Shown here piece after piece: positions 1 through 11,778 of a DNA stretch of 64,000 nucleotides. The notes below the pieces were generated by a model. The model saw only the letters and a list, made by a program, of their open reading frames with translations. It was not told the origin of the DNA and did no database searches. The DNA comes from Charina bottae (lineage: Eukaryota > Chordata > Lepidosauria > Squamata > Charinaidae), in contig JALMGJ010000002.1 of assembly GCA_023362775.1 (NCBI GenBank), forward strand, positions 70,347,414-70,411,413. The letters are read 5' to 3'. The position numbers and the translations under genes are program-made. How positions within the stretch are numbered: the stretch's first letter is position 1; every line of letters starts with the position of its first letter.

Positions 1-229
1 TGGGCAATGCAAAAAAATGCTCAAATTACCAAACAAATGCACTTTGCTTACACTCTAGTATGAAAATATTCAAGCTCTTGCAATCCAGAGTTCAACAATA
101 CATGAACTACCATTAGAAGCTGGATTCAAAAGAGGCAAAAGCAACAGATACCACATTGTTAACGTTTGACAGGTAATGGAAAAGGCAATGGAGTTTCAAA
201 AAGAACTCTGTTTTTGTCTTAGTGATTAT

Positions 230-2219
230 ACTAAGATTCTCACTGGCTGGATCGTCACCTTGTTGTGATGAGTGGGCTGTGTGTTCCCAATGAACCCTGT
301 GAGCGAAGCCGTCAGGAGTCATGTACTCCTGGCAGGGTCACCCATGGCGGTAAGGTCCAGGGGGAGGAACCAGACAAAGAACGATCCACGAAAGTCCTCA
401 ACAGGCGGAAGATAACAAAGTGTATTGCGGAAGATAACAAAGTGTATTGTTACAATGGCTGTGAAGGCGGATGAAGGCTGCAGCAGACAAAAGGTCACCA
501 ATCGTCATGGTATCCATGCCATTGGATTAGAGCCTTTTTCTGTGAAGGTTGTGTGCTGATCATTGTGCACCGATCTCCACACATAAAACAAATTCACACA
601 CAGGCGTCTTCCAACCACACCAAACCCAAAACAACCAAAAGTCCCATGGCGATTGACGAATGGCAACGGGGGCAGGACTGTGAAATCCGTAAGCTCCTAG
701 TCATGGACCAGCACATGGGCGGTGGATATGGATTCAGTCGTCCTGACTCAAGGTTCGAGGCAGTTGAGTAGTTCGGCAGCTGTATCCACGACTGAGCAGC
801 CCTATTTAGGATCCACTCTGCTCACCCCATATGGGGAGGGGGCTAGAAAAGGTGCCCTAAACATAGTCTGCCTCATTTTCTCCCTGACTGGACTACCGCG
901 ACCAGTGGGGTCACCATCTAGCGGTCGTAAAAGACACATGAATTTTGGAACATGGAATATACGGACACTGCAAGACAATATGGATAGTGAACGACCTGAA
1001 TGTAGGACTGCCATTATTGCAAGGGAGCTGAGACGTTTTAATATTGATATAGCAGCACTCCAAGAAACTCGAAGAGCAGGAGAAGGACAGTTGAAGGAAG
1101 AAAAAGGAGGTTATACCTTCTTTTGGAAAGGACTGCCTGAACAATGGGGTAGGCTTTGCTATCAAAAACGACCTTGTGAAGCTGTCAGAAGTTCCCACTG
1201 GGATTAACGAACGACTCTCAATTCTCCGAATAAAACTCGCCAAAAACCAACAGGCAACTATCCTAGGTGCTTACGAACCAAAGCTAGATGCAGATGAGGA
1301 TATCAAGGAAAAATTTTATACCCAGCTGGACACCATCTTATCAGAGATACCAAAGGAGGATAAAATTATCCTCCTGGGCGATTTCAATGCAAGAGTTGGG
1401 CGTGACTTTGATTTGTGGCCGGGGATCATTGGGAAAGAAGGAGTTGACAATAGCAACATGAATGGAATCTTACATCGCCTGAGCTCTGCGAGTGTAGCTT
1501 TCTCCTGAATGAAGCGTAGAGTGTTTGAGGATCGGGACATTCGCAGGGAGACCAAAATGCTTGTTTACAAAGCCATTGTACTACCAACCCTTCTGTACGC
1601 CTCTGAAACATGGACCCTCTACAAACGCCACCTCCAACTTCTTGAAAGATTCCATCAACGCTGCCTCCAAAAAATTCTGCAAATTACTTGGGAAGATAGG
1701 CGGACTAATGTTAGCGTATTAGAAGAAGCGAAAACCACCAGCATTGAAACAATGATCATCCAACATCAACTTCGCTGGACTGGCCATGTTGTTCAAATGC
1801 CTGACCATCGTCTTCCAAAGCAGCTACTTTACTCCCAACTTAAGAATGGAAAACGGAATATTGGTGGACAGCAAAAGAGATTCAAAGACACTCTCAAAGC
1901 TAATTTTAAAAAATGTAATATCAGCATTGAGAACTGGGAAGCCCTAACTCATGAGCGTTTCAATTGGAGGTCAGCCTTTATTAATGGCGCTATGGACTTT
2001 GAAGAAGCACGAGTACAGGGCGAAAGGGAGAAATGAGCTAAGAGGAAGGCACATCAAGCAAACCCTCATCATGACTGTCTCCCACCCGGAAACCTATGCC
2101 CTCAATGTGGGAGGTTGTGCGGATCCAGAATTGGCCTTTATAGCCACTTACGGATCCACCGTTAAAATTTTACCCTTGGAAGACAATCTTACTCGGCTAC
2201 GAGTGATCGCCAATGATAT
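230..2219 (+). mobile_element. RTE-type LINE relic (CFDP2-like), RT core deleted
   Basis: Degenerate non-LTR retrotransposon. An endonuclease-like reading begins near 940 with GTWNIRTL, then QETR, and continues after a frameshift near 1145-1150 to LGDFNARVG at about 1375-1396; these match the N, E and DxN positions of an exonuclease-endonuclease-phosphatase domain. At about 1480-1510 the reading jumps to the post-RT region. A 175-codon frame at 1509-2036 then carries VLPTLLYASETWTLY and LRWTGHVVQMPDHRLPK, which follow the RT palm in this family. A CPQCGRLCGSRIGLYSH zinc-finger-like tail lies near 2093-2145. The whole RT palm is missing, so the copy cannot move itself. Family assignment rests on resemblance to RTE proteins often annotated as craniofacial development protein 2-like. 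The 5' boundary is approximate; a 22-bp direct tandem repeat lies at about 408-451. Confidence 0.85.
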
Positions 2220-2221
2220 AC

Positions 2222-3262
2222 TAAGATTTTTGACTGTGTACCATAATCCATTGGGGATAGCCCTCAGAAACATGGCTGCAGTGGACCATCTCATGTGCTT
2301 AGTGAAGAATTTGTATGATGACCAGGAAGCAACAGAACAGAGTATGAAGTAACTAAATGATTAGAACTTGGGAAAGGAGTAAGCCAAGGTTCTACATTGC
2401 CACTGTATTTATTTAACTTATATCATGATAAATGCTGCACTAGAAGAAACAGAAATTGAACTAAAATTACAGGAAGCATTATCAACACCCTCAAATATGC
2501 TAGTGATATACTCCAATGGCCAGAAAGGAGGAAACCTTAAGGATTTCTTGTCAAAGGTGAAAAAAGAGAATACAAAAGCCAGTCTGCTGTTCAATATTAA
2601 AAAAAAATCCTAAGATACTGTCAATAGTCAGTGCCAATCCAATGCAAATAGGCAGAAAAGAAGTTCAAGTAATATCAGACTTTATCTTCCTAAGCTCAAA
2701 AATTGCAGGATGGTAACTGTAGCCATAAAAGAAAGAGACATCTGGTACTTGGGAGAAAGATTCTGACAGTTCTAGAGAAAATATTAAAGTGCAGAGATAT
2801 CACATGGACAAGGAAAGAACAGATTGTCAAGGTTTTCCCAGCTGTAACATATGGTTGTGAAAGCTGGACCATCAGAAAGGCTGAACAAAGAAAAATGAAA
2901 GCCTATGAATTGTGATACCGAAGAAAACTGTTGAAAAATAATTTGAACTAGAAGAAGAAAAAAATCATTCAATATTAAATGAAGTAATCAGATTGCTCAC
3001 TGGAAACACTAATAATGAAGCTCAAGCCTTAATATTTTGGACACATAATGCAAAGGCAAGAGTCAAAGGAGAATACTTGATGCTTGGAAAAATTGAAGAC
3101 AGTCAAAAAGAAGCTGGTAGAAGAGGAGGCGGCTAGATACTATCACTGATGACACAAACATGAGCTTACAAAAATACAAAGAAACAGTTACTGAAAGACA
3201 ATTGTGGTAAAATTACATCTGTTGGGTCACAAAGAGTCAGAGGCAGCTGAATAAGCAGTAGG
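2222..3262 (+). mobile_element. Bov-B (RTE) LINE 3' relic
   Basis: Frame-broken 3' part of a Bov-B LINE. Readable pieces in order are an RT stretch (VDHLMCLVKNLYDDQEAT near 2280-2335), KGVSQGSTLPLYLFNLY near 2375-2425, and LKYASDILQWP near 2492-2525, where the catalytic YADD has become YASD. Then come YGCESWTIRKAEQRKMKAYEL at about 2850-2912 and a tail ending near CWVTKSRRQLNK at about 3215-3255. Many stops and frameshifts make it inactive. It starts within a few bases of the 3' end of the RTE relic on its left, in the same orientation. Bov-B in abundance is typical of squamates. Confidence 0.88.
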
Positions 3263-5792
3263 AAGAAACCAGCGATCCAACTGATGCAAATTGATCCATC
3301 CCTTTGTTTTGTCTTATGAACCATTCAAATATCCCTCAGTGCTGTGTGACAACAACTTGGGCTAGAGATAGAGCAGTTCTCAGGTTATGAAAACAATTGA
3401 CCAGAATTTTGTTTTGCTGCTTTGCCACCCTAATAAAAGCCAGGTGTGGGAACTTCCGTTCATCAGCCTAGCTATATCCAACAGGAGTCCGCCCATCCTT
3501 CTATCCAGGGCCCTCCAGGTGTCAGGTAACAACCCCCGGGGCTACACAGGTTGGAGATGACAGGAGTTGCTTTTTGACATGTCTGGAGGGGGTAAAAAAA
3601 AGTGTGACTTTATGACTGTTTCCTCATTCTGAGCCACACAAAAGACTGGCAGATGAACTCCCTTTTCCTCACAAAGTATTCTTACCATTTTTTCTATTTT
3701 TTAGTTTTGTGGACATAGCCAATTCTGACCACATTTGCTGCTCTGGAACTTGATTATAATGTGACATGACCTGGATTATATGATCACTTTTGAGTTTGCA
3801 AGACCCCAGTCACACTCTGTGGATTCTACCCATTCTTTTGTAAATAAATTTTTCAAAGTGAATTATGAGGACATGGGGAAGAAAATATGTCCAGACTAAG
3901 ACCCAGGATGATTGTAGTTTGATTTGCCAAACAGAACTTCTGGTGCCCTTTCTTTGCCTCCTGATTTGTTTTCAAACCAACAGAGTAGAAAAGGATGCCT
4001 AATTAGGAACAGGGAGCCCTGAATTCAAATCCCCCACTCAATTCTGAAGCTCACTAGCAGGCCTTAAGCTATTTTGCTCTCTCTCACCAGAACTGACTGC
4101 ACAGATTTGCCATGAGAATAAAAAGCAGCAGAGCACCATATGCATCATACTCAGATGCTTCAAAGAAGAAGATTAAAATGTTATTGCTATTATGAATACC
4201 CCTTTTCCCCCTTTTTCAAAAGAAAAGACTAAAGAAAAGAAAGATGATAGTTTAGTTAACTACTAGAATAATCTTTAAGCCTCTGAAAGCTACCTTTGAA
4301 CAACGGAAGAGGAGAGATGAGCCTTCTCTTCCCAACCATGTTTTGTCAGAGGTGTACTTTCATCTCACGTGATGCTGGCATTGTTTTACACAGGAAATCC
4401 TTCACTTCCCAAGAATGAAAAAAAGATTTGGGCTGTTATCCCTACCCATCACTCATCTAATTTTCAGATGGTTGTATAAGGTTTCCCTTTCACTGCTTTT
4501 AAGATCACACTAAGACCAGGCAGGTCAACCAAATAGGAAGTATCAGAAATATATGAAGATTATCCTATTAGGAAAGATTATGAAAGTTATGAAAGTAAAA
4601 GACTACAGCGCAAGCGTTTAGCTTCATGTTTTGCATTCCTATCTTGCCTACTAATACCAACAGCATAAAACCTTTTGGTTTATAATAGCATTCCAGTTTT
4701 AATCTCTCCCATTTCTTATGGGGACAGCATCCTGCAAGCTAAGTTCTAGTACTTAATTTCTTAGCTAGCAGACACATACAACCTCTAATGCTTCCAGAGG
4801 CCATGGAAATAAATTCCTGTAGTCCTTATATAAATCTGGGCAACATAGTATCTTCCCCATGTTTTGAATACAGTGCCCATAATTCTGTACCACTGAATCT
4901 GATTGGGGCTGATATAGTCCCAAACATCTGGAAGGAATCAGATTGCCTAATCTTGTCCTAAACACGTAGTGGGCAATTTGTGTCCTTCTACTTCCCATCA
5001 TCCTCACTCAGCCAAGCCAATGATGGAAATCAAACATCTGGAAGCCAGATATTACTTGTTACTGTAGCATAGATAACACACCAGTACCAAATCTCTAAAT
5101 TGGTTTTAATAAGCTTTAATGGCAGGCATTTTATTTGCCCTTTGCTTTTCCATATGGTTGTTGACTTGTACTACATAAGCCACTCTGGGAAGAGTAGAGA
5201 AGTTTCTAAAATAATCATGAGATTCATTATTTCTAATGATGCTTGGAGTAGTCTCTGCCAATGCCCTTCATTTTTAAATCACAAGAAAATGGATTAGATT
5301 AAACATTAGGAGGAATGTCCTGGTAGTGATAAACTGCTTCAAAAAATGGTGGACTCTACTTTGTTAGAAATTTTTAAAGTAGAACCAGAGTAGTCAACCA
5401 CTGAGAACCTACTCATTGTACATTTCTTGAACTGGTAACTGCAATCCATTCCAGTTCTGTTATTCAATAATTTAAGAAATAAAAAAGCTAACATCAAGAT
5501 TCCATATCCCACACCCTTAGTTTCTTCCTAGAAATAAAAGGGATCTGGACTGAGGGTAAATTTTAATTGATTTTACAAATTAAATAAATTGTAATTGTTC
5601 TATTCCAAATCATACAGAAAGTAACCTTAAACCGTTCTGTTATGGATTGGTTCAGAATTCAAAGAAGTCTGGCTTCAGTCCTAAATTGATCCGAGGAGGA
5701 TCGATCAAGTCCATGGAATCTGAGATCCAATCCCTCATATTTCAATCACTGCAACTATCACTATGTACAGTATATGCTCTTCAATTCAGTTG
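3263..5792. other. Intronic sequence with one old SINE
   Basis: No gene seen. An old, plus-strand tRNA-core SINE can be made out at about 3985-4210, from its AAATCCCCCACTC B-box-like stretch and the following AAGCTCACTAGCAGGCC. The remainder is AT-rich with no readable structure. Confidence 0.5.
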
Positions 5793-6497
5793 AGAGTTGT
5801 CTAGTGGTTAAGGCAACAGGCTAGAAACCAGGAGACTGTGAGTTCTAGGGTGACCTTGGGCCTGTCACTCTCTCTCTCAGCCCTAGGAAGGAGCCAATGG
5901 CAAACCAGGAGACTGAGAGTTCTAGTCCCGCCTTAGGCATGAAAGCCGGCTGGGTGACCTTGGGCCAGTCCCTCTCTCTCAGCGCAACTCTGGAGGGTAT
6001 TTTTTATCTACAATTATATACATTACAAGACTGGGGGCGTGGTTTGCAGGCAGGAGCCAATCACGTGGGCTGGGGGGCGGGGATCCCTGTTATTACTGTG
6101 TTGCGAAATGATGCATGTCTAAAAGGTGTGTCACCAACACGAAAAGTTTGGAAAGCTCTGGTCTAGTGGTTAAGGCAACAGGCTAGAAACCAGGAGACTG
6201 AGTGTTCTAGTCTCGCCTGAGGCATAAAAGCCGGCTGGGTGACCTTGGGCCTGTCACTCTCTCTCTGAGCCCTAGGAAGGAGCCAATGGCAAACCAGGAG
6301 ACTGAGAGTTCTAGTCCCGCCTTAGGCATGAAAGCGGGCTGGGTGACCTTGGGCCAGTCCCTCTCTCTCAGCCCAACCCACCTCACAGGGTTGTTGTTGT
6401 GGGGAAAATAGGAGGAGGAAGGAGTATTTGGTATGTTCGCTGCCTTGAGTTATTTATAAAAATAATAAAGGCGGGATAGAAATTAAATAAATAAACA
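5793..6497 (+). mobile_element. Tandem tRNA-core SINE pair separated by a hAT 3' end
   Basis: Left SINE part 5797-5988, a 172-bp hAT right end 5989-6160, then a complete SINE body 6161-6497 ending in GGCGGGATAGAAATTAAATA. Both SINE parts share the same internal duplication (an extra GCCCTAGGAAGGAGCC unit followed by a second CCAGGAGACTGAGAG). The hAT end stops at AGTTTGGAAAGCTCTG and is followed by GTCTAGTGGTTAAGG, exactly the junction seen at 12113-12142. The two halves therefore look like a tandem duplication of an already composite unit. Confidence 0.8.
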
Positions 6498-8144
6498 AAA
6501 ACCTAGGCCAATTTTCTTCAACCTGGGATCTGACTCAGATATATTAACCTTGTCTGTGTGAAGTTGCCCATTCCAGTCCACTTCTGAGAGGTCATGTTAT
6601 ATTATATTTTAATATATATATTACATTCCTGTCCTCATCATGACTATCTGAAACACCCACCCAGTCTGAAAAGGAACCCAGCTGTCATTCGTAAAACAAA
6701 GCGGGCTCCTCACCCAGCCTCACCACAGACTTTACACAATGGAATAGGGCAATAAAGCTCTTGTGTTTGTCTTAGCAACAGCCTATGGGAAATGCCTCCC
6801 TTAGGACAGAGTCAGGCAACTTTCCCTTTGTTGAGAAAGAACATCTCCAGTCTTTAACTCTGACTTATTCTCCTTTCCCCCAGGGCAACAGATTACTTCT
6901 AATTGCCCTCCAAACCTGACACTCCAGTTATGCTTGATACACACCTCTGACCTGGGAGAGTCCTTTTCCTGCCAGCATGAAACTGCCGATTATACAGCTG
7001 CTTTGTATTCACATGTGTCTAAACCAAATTGCTGGCTAATATCCCTTTTCACGTCCTATCAAGTTTTGATGCTGTGAGGATATCATGTCATAGTGACTTG
7101 AAGAGTACTTGCCATTTTCTTCTTAGAAGAAGACCACCCAACTGAGGATCTGGACTGCTAGTAAGACTGTTCTCATGATAAGGAGAGTGTGCAGTCACCT
7201 GCTTTACCTGTCAGAACTTGCCATGGAGGTAATAATCAAAAGCAAACTCAGGTTAGAAAAAACAGAAAGTCAGCCCAGCATGTTTGTCAGACTTAACCAT
7301 GGTCCCCAAGCCTCTAATCCAGTGTTTCCCAACTTCAGTGCCTTCCAGATACATGTGTATCAACTTCCCAAAATTTCATCAACACTATCTTGGAAATTTG
7401 GGGAGGTAAGCTCTACAGAAGTGGAGAGTGCCCAAGCTAGGGAAGCTGCTTGAATGCTGGTTTTCCATCTATGCTTCTGAAAAAATATACAGTAAGAAAG
7501 ATAAAAGAAACTCTAAACATGCACCAAAATTAATACAGGTCCTACAGCAACATAAATTTATTTGGATAGTGGGAAGGGTCGTTTTAAATACCTTTTTGCT
7601 CTAAGAATATTTAAGATATTTACTATCCAATATTTATTCTTAATATCTGCCTTTTTCTTCCTATAAAGAAAGCTAAAAACTTTAATCACCCACATCAACA
7701 TGGAATGGTCATGTTTTAAATAATGGATTGGGAAATCACATTCTGCCTCCAGAGCCATTTTTGAAGCCTTCAGAGGTAATCCAAAGCAAGAACTAGCAGC
7801 ACAGTTCTTCCCATTTTGAATAAGAAATACCAATGCCTATAAGTTGCTTAACCAGATGCGAGAAGAAAAAACCACATCTCCCCACCTGGGGTAGAACCCA
7901 GAAAACCTCAATCCAATCCATATGCATTACATGGCACTTGGTATAATTACCTGATCCCTGCCCCCACAAACAATATTAATTAATTTAACTACTCACCCCA
8001 AGATGTCACGTTCTTGCTTAAAATGATCCAACTCTTACATCTCTAGATAGGAGACCAGGCTGAGAATCAAGTATAATACATATGAAAGCCTAAGAGTTTT
8101 CACAGCCAAAAAGGAAGAGGAGAGGAAAAGACAGAAAGAGGAAT
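6498..8144. other. Intronic sequence, one hAT relic
   Basis: No exon recognised. A decayed hAT-like stretch starts at about 7320 with CAGTGTTTCCCAACTTCAG. The rest appears unique. Confidence 0.45.
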
Positions 8145-8151
8145 GACTTAC
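8145..8151 (-). promoter_or_regulatory. PLXNA1: 5' splice donor of the plexin exon
   Basis: On the minus strand the sequence reads AATTCA then GTAAGTC. The exon stops after a complete Ser codon (phase 0), matching the known plexin-A1 boundary after LGCINS. The open frame continues 38 codons into the intron with no plexin similarity, which confirms the cut. Confidence 0.93.
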
Positions 8152-9330
8152 TGAATTTATGCAACCTAGTTCCTTATTTAAAAGCCAGGGCAGAGAAAGC
8201 TTCCCTTCTCCACGGTAGCAAGATTGGATGCGCTCCTTGATCTTGTCTTTGATCTTCTTCAATGTGAAAAGGCAGAGAACAGATTCCTTTGGTGGCTTGA
8301 CTCTGTTCTTCTGGCCCTGAGAGAAGATAGTGAAGAGAATGTCCTCCTGTTCTGAGATGCCCAGTTGCTTGGCCAAGGCCTTTCCAGGCTTACTGAGGTA
8401 AGCGTCCTGAATCAAGCGGTATTCAATGCCATCTCGAACACAACCAATGGGAAATTCCACATATGAGTAGAACTTGGGGTCATCCACGCATAGCCGGACA
8501 ACTTTTGAGGTGAAAAACTGCTCTCCTGTAGAGTCGGGTGAGGTAAGCTGGGTGTCCAGCTGCAGTGTCAGGTAATAGACAAACTGCTCGCTACTGAAAC
8601 TATAGATATAATAGATATCAAATGTGGGAAACTTGGAGAGCGTATCTGATGGGATCTTGAGCTGAGAGGAGACAAATTCATCTTGATAAACAAAGCCAAA
8701 CATCTCTGCATTCTCTTCACTGTCCATCAGTTTACGGCTGGACAGAGTAGGGAAATACTCAGATTTTCCATCAATGGGAGTTCCAATGAAGAGCTTGTTT
8801 TGTCCATTCTGCACTTCAATTATGACACCAGACATTGTTCCTGACTCATTGACACTAGAGAGGTAGTGTTCCTTGCGGTGGTGCGGCTCACCCAACTTGA
8901 AGAGATCATCCAAGCGTAGGAACTGGCAGATACCTTGCGAAGCACTGCCGCAGGCTATCAGACGGTTCCCAGAGTAATCCACCAGCAGCAATTTATTGAC
9001 ATTGTTGGTACTGACTAGCCCATGTGGGCAAGACTGCACACTAGGTGGTGGGTAACACTTCTCATTGTCATCTACTGGACCTGTCACATGAGTGCGCATT
9101 TCTGTCAGATTGTTTGCAAGCTTATAGATCCGGTTGACAGCACCCACATATACTTCCCCCGTTTTGTTATGGACCACCAAGTGTGTCAAACTCCAGTCTG
9201 TGACCTGGAAAGTCATAAAAGGAGAGGAGGATTTGGGAGTGCCTTTTGCCAATGGCAGCCAAGCACTACCCAGAAGCAGCAGGGTCCAAATATTGACCGA
9301 CAGATGGTGCTTTAGCCTCAGAAGCCACAT
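8152..9330 (-). CDS. PLXNA1: Plexin-A1, first coding exon (signal peptide and most of the Sema domain)
   Basis: Plexin-A1 is a single-pass neuronal receptor that binds class 3 semaphorins through neuropilin and class 6 semaphorins directly, and signals through a cytoplasmic R-Ras/Rap GAP. This exon encodes residues 1-393 of a protein usually near 1,900 residues. Residues 1-30 form a signal peptide with core [15 protein letters not shown]. The Sema beta-propeller follows, with [18 protein letters not shown] (59-76), [13 protein letters not shown] (92-104), [20 protein letters not shown] (140-159), [14 protein letters not shown] (188-201) and [20 protein letters not shown] (369-388). Cysteines at 92, 101, 127, 135, 281, 297, 353, 371 and 390 fit the family; N-glycosylation sequons are at 55, 74 and 161. 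The start has a CCACCATG context and a signal peptide directly after it. PLXNA1 is preferred over A2, A3 and A4 because these stretches are near-identical to A1. No frameshift or stop is present. Downstream Sema, PSI, IPT, membrane and GAP parts lie outside the window. Confidence 0.95.
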
Positions 9331-9340
9331 GGTGGAAGAG

Positions 9341-9358
9341 TCACATCCAGCAATGCAT
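9341..9358 (-). promoter_or_regulatory. Upstream ORF 2 with ATG-TGA end
   Basis: Five codons (MHCWM) then TGA, ending only 10 nt before the plexin start codon. Its last two codons are ATGTGA, so a ribosome starting at the second ATG meets a stop at once. Confidence 0.55.
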
Positions 9359-9458
9359 TAATCTAACTATAAAATTAGCAAGAAGCAAACCAAAAGCCGG
9401 GGAGGGGTGGGGGGGAATTCCTGTGGACTGACTTCTCTTTTTTCCCTTGTTTCCAGAT

Positions 9459-9482
9459 TCAGGACATTATGGGTGCTGGCAT
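9459..9482 (-). promoter_or_regulatory. Upstream ORF 1 in plexin leader
   Basis: ATG to TGA, seven codons including an internal in-frame second ATG. It is present only if the acceptor at 9494 is used. Confidence 0.5.
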
Positions 9483-9500
9483 CCTACACGGCCCTGGAAG

Positions 9501-10825
9501 AAAATGCAAAAACAAGCAGGGTTAGACAAACAGTTGTGCCACTCAAAATGCAACAGCACAATAAAATCTCAGAGTTACAAACATCTCAGGAATGGAGGTG
9601 GTTCAGATAGCTGAAATATTCAGCTGTCTAGGAGAAGCATTGCATAGTATTTGTTCATCATTCTGCATTCTTCTCATTAAAGTTCCCATGACTGTTTTGT
9701 AAATTCACTACAGAAAGAAGCAGCTAAATTGTTCTGATGGCTGGTTTAAATGTTCTTTTTTTTCCCCAATGGAAGCAAAAGCCTTAGAAATATTAAATTT
9801 GAAATCCTGACACAAAGGGACTAATTTTACACCTTTTGAATTAAGAAAAAACAGAGGTGGAAAGTGAAGGTCTGTTTTTTTTTCCTTTTTAAATTTTTAA
9901 ATGACTGGGATTAGATCTTTTCTTAACTTATTTTAACCCTTTCCTAACCTGTCCAGAAGGTTTTGTATATCCATATCATCCTCCTAGATGCTTACTATTT
10001 ATATTACATTGCACTGCATTGCACTGCATTAGTATGATATCAATGTAGATTAGTTTTCTCATGGTTTTAAAATAGATAAAGGCAACAACATTGATTTCTC
10101 ACAAAAGAATACTGGAAAATTTCCATACATATTTGTATGATGCAATAACTGAAACAAATCCATAATGCTCTAAGTTCGCTTAACGAAAAAGCCAGATTGT
10201 CTTTTAAGAAAACAATTAAATGGCTTTGTGTTATGGGTTAAAAAATAGAATAATACACATGATTACTTGAAAGTAATTCTCACTTTGTTCTTACAAACTT
10301 TGCATGAAGTGGTGAGACCTTGAAGAAGTAAGTAGATTATGAAAACTTTTAGGAATCAGCAGTCTTCCTGACCGTTCCCATTTTTAAGGTATATATTTCT
10401 GAATTTGCACCCCCTCTCCATGAGCAAATATGCCATTATTCATTACCTTCCCTCCCACCGCCATCAATTCTTCACACATACTGATACTTCCTGTTAGCTG
10501 CATAAAGCATGTATCTATGGACTTTGCCAACCTTTACCTTAATCTATTTTCCTCTACATACATGTTCAAAGACTCCGGCATGACACTTAAGAGGTGTTTG
10601 TAGGGAGCAACCTAAAAAAATGCAACTAGTACCTCTATGTTCAACATAATTAGAACTTAGTATTTGACTAAGACTGATCCATAGCCAGATGAATAAATTT
10701 TTATGTATTATGACATTTTAAGGTAAATTTTTCTACCCTTTAAAAAAACGTTTAGGAATCCACAAACTACATATCCCAATATGACAAAAATATATTGTGC
10801 ATACTTTAAAATAGTATCAAAGATA
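9501..10825. other. Unique AT-rich intronic sequence
   Basis: No gene or readable repeat. A short CATTGCACTG direct repeat lies near 10009-10030. Confidence 0.4.
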
Positions 10826-10868
10826 TTCTTCTTCTTCTTCTTCTTCTTCTTCTTCTTCTTCTATTATT

Positions 10869-10908
<40 letters not shown>
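10826..10908. repeat. Compound microsatellite (TTC)n-(ATT)-(GAT)n
   Basis: About a dozen TTC units, a short ATT run, then about fourteen GAT units, directly before the SINE head at 10909. The open frames crossing it (poly-Ser) are low-complexity artefacts. Confidence 0.95.
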
Positions 10909-10927
10909 GAGCCAGTTTGGTCTAGTG
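10909..10927 (+). mobile_element. Head of tRNA-core SINE, split by hAT insertion
   Basis: GAGCCAGTTTGGTCTAGTG is the 5' end of the SINE that resumes at 12129. The last 8 bases (10920-10927) are one copy of the hAT target-site duplication GTCTAGTG. Confidence 0.85.
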
Positions 10928-11500
10928 CACAGCTTTCCAAACTGTGTGTTATGACACACTACTGTGTCGCCTGAAGTGTCCTGGTGTGTCGCGCGGTGTT
11001 GGGATTGTGCCTGGGGCCGAGGGTGTGAGGGCACGCGCGCCCAGCGGTCCAGGTGAGGAAGCGACGGGGACCGTGAGGGGGAAAAAAGCGGGATCGGCGG
11101 GAACAGGAGGAGGAGGAGGGAGGGGGAGCGGGCACTCCACTGAGGAGGCAGCTCGGCCCCGCCCCCGTGCACCTGTGCGGATGTGCGGGGCGGGGCCTGA
11201 GGCAAGGGAGGAGGAGAGGGCTGAGTCGCCCCGTCTTGCGCCGCACATGGTGAAGGCGAAGTCGGCTGTGCGTCTGTTTTCAATGGGGGCAAATAGAAGA
11301 GATGCCCCATGTTGGAAGCGCGATGCTGGTGGATCTCCCCTTTCAGGGGTCGTTCGCTCGGCACAGGCAGCCTGCTCGCGCTGAGCCCTTTTTCAGATTT
11401 CGTGCCACCCGCTGAGCCCCTGGTGGGCGGCTGGGCGCATCATGGGAACAGACGAGTGGACCCCTGGGCCTAACCGTGCTTGGCATGCCATGCACAGGCC

Positions 11501-11642
11501 TTTCTGTCACCTGGTGGAGGGGCGTTGTGTGAGTACCTCTCTTGCGTGTCAAGACCTCATGGGGAGCGACTTTTCTGTGACCTGGTAGAAGGGTGTTGTG
11601 TGAGCATGGCTCTTGCATGTCGGGACCCCATGGGATGCAAGG
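11501..11642. repeat. 71-bp tandem pair inside hAT copy A
   Basis: 11501-11571 and 11572-11642 both run from TTTCTGT-ACCTGGT through GTTGTGTGAG and CTCTTGC-TGTC to CC-CATGGG. They differ at several positions, so the duplication is not recent. Confidence 0.85.
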
Positions 11643-11778
11643 AGGGGTGAGGAAACCACTCTTCCCTTTGGTGGCCTTACAGAGGGGTTACCTATACGCC
11701 AAGGAGAGCGCCCTTCCCCTTCCAAAATGCCAGCCCAGAGCCTTACCAAGCATTGGATGCAGTTTTCCCATCCTCTGG

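Larger units (their letters stand above)
1..8151 (-). other. PLXNA1: Part of second PLXNA1 intron
   Basis: Everything left of the plexin donor. No reading frame here resembles the next plexin exon, so exon 3 must lie beyond position 1. The interval holds the two RTE LINE relics, an old SINE and the SINE/hAT composite; the rest looks unique. Confidence 0.75.
9331..9493 (-). other. PLXNA1: 5' untranslated part of the plexin coding exon and 3' splice acceptor
   Basis: Read on the minus strand, a strong acceptor (TGTTTTTGCATTTTCTTCCAG cut to its last bases, CTTCCAG at 9494-9500) precedes a 163-nt leader that runs to the start codon at 9328-9330. The leader contains two short upstream ORFs (9459-9482 and 9341-9358). 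A weaker alternative acceptor, TTTTATAG ending at 9367, would shorten the leader to 36 nt. I prefer the upstream one for its pyrimidine tract. Confidence 0.6.

Noticed and set aside
8035..8151. C-terminal 38 residues of the plexin open frame
   Set aside because: They follow a consensus GTAAGT donor and show no plexin similarity, so they are intron read-through.
9367..9374. Acceptor TTTTATAG close to the plexin start
   Set aside because: Possible, but with a weaker pyrimidine tract than the acceptor at 9494; kept only as an alternative.
10867..11384. Overlapping 95-165 codon frames on both strands
   Set aside because: They lie in the CpG-rich interior of hAT copy A or in microsatellite sequence, with no protein similarity.
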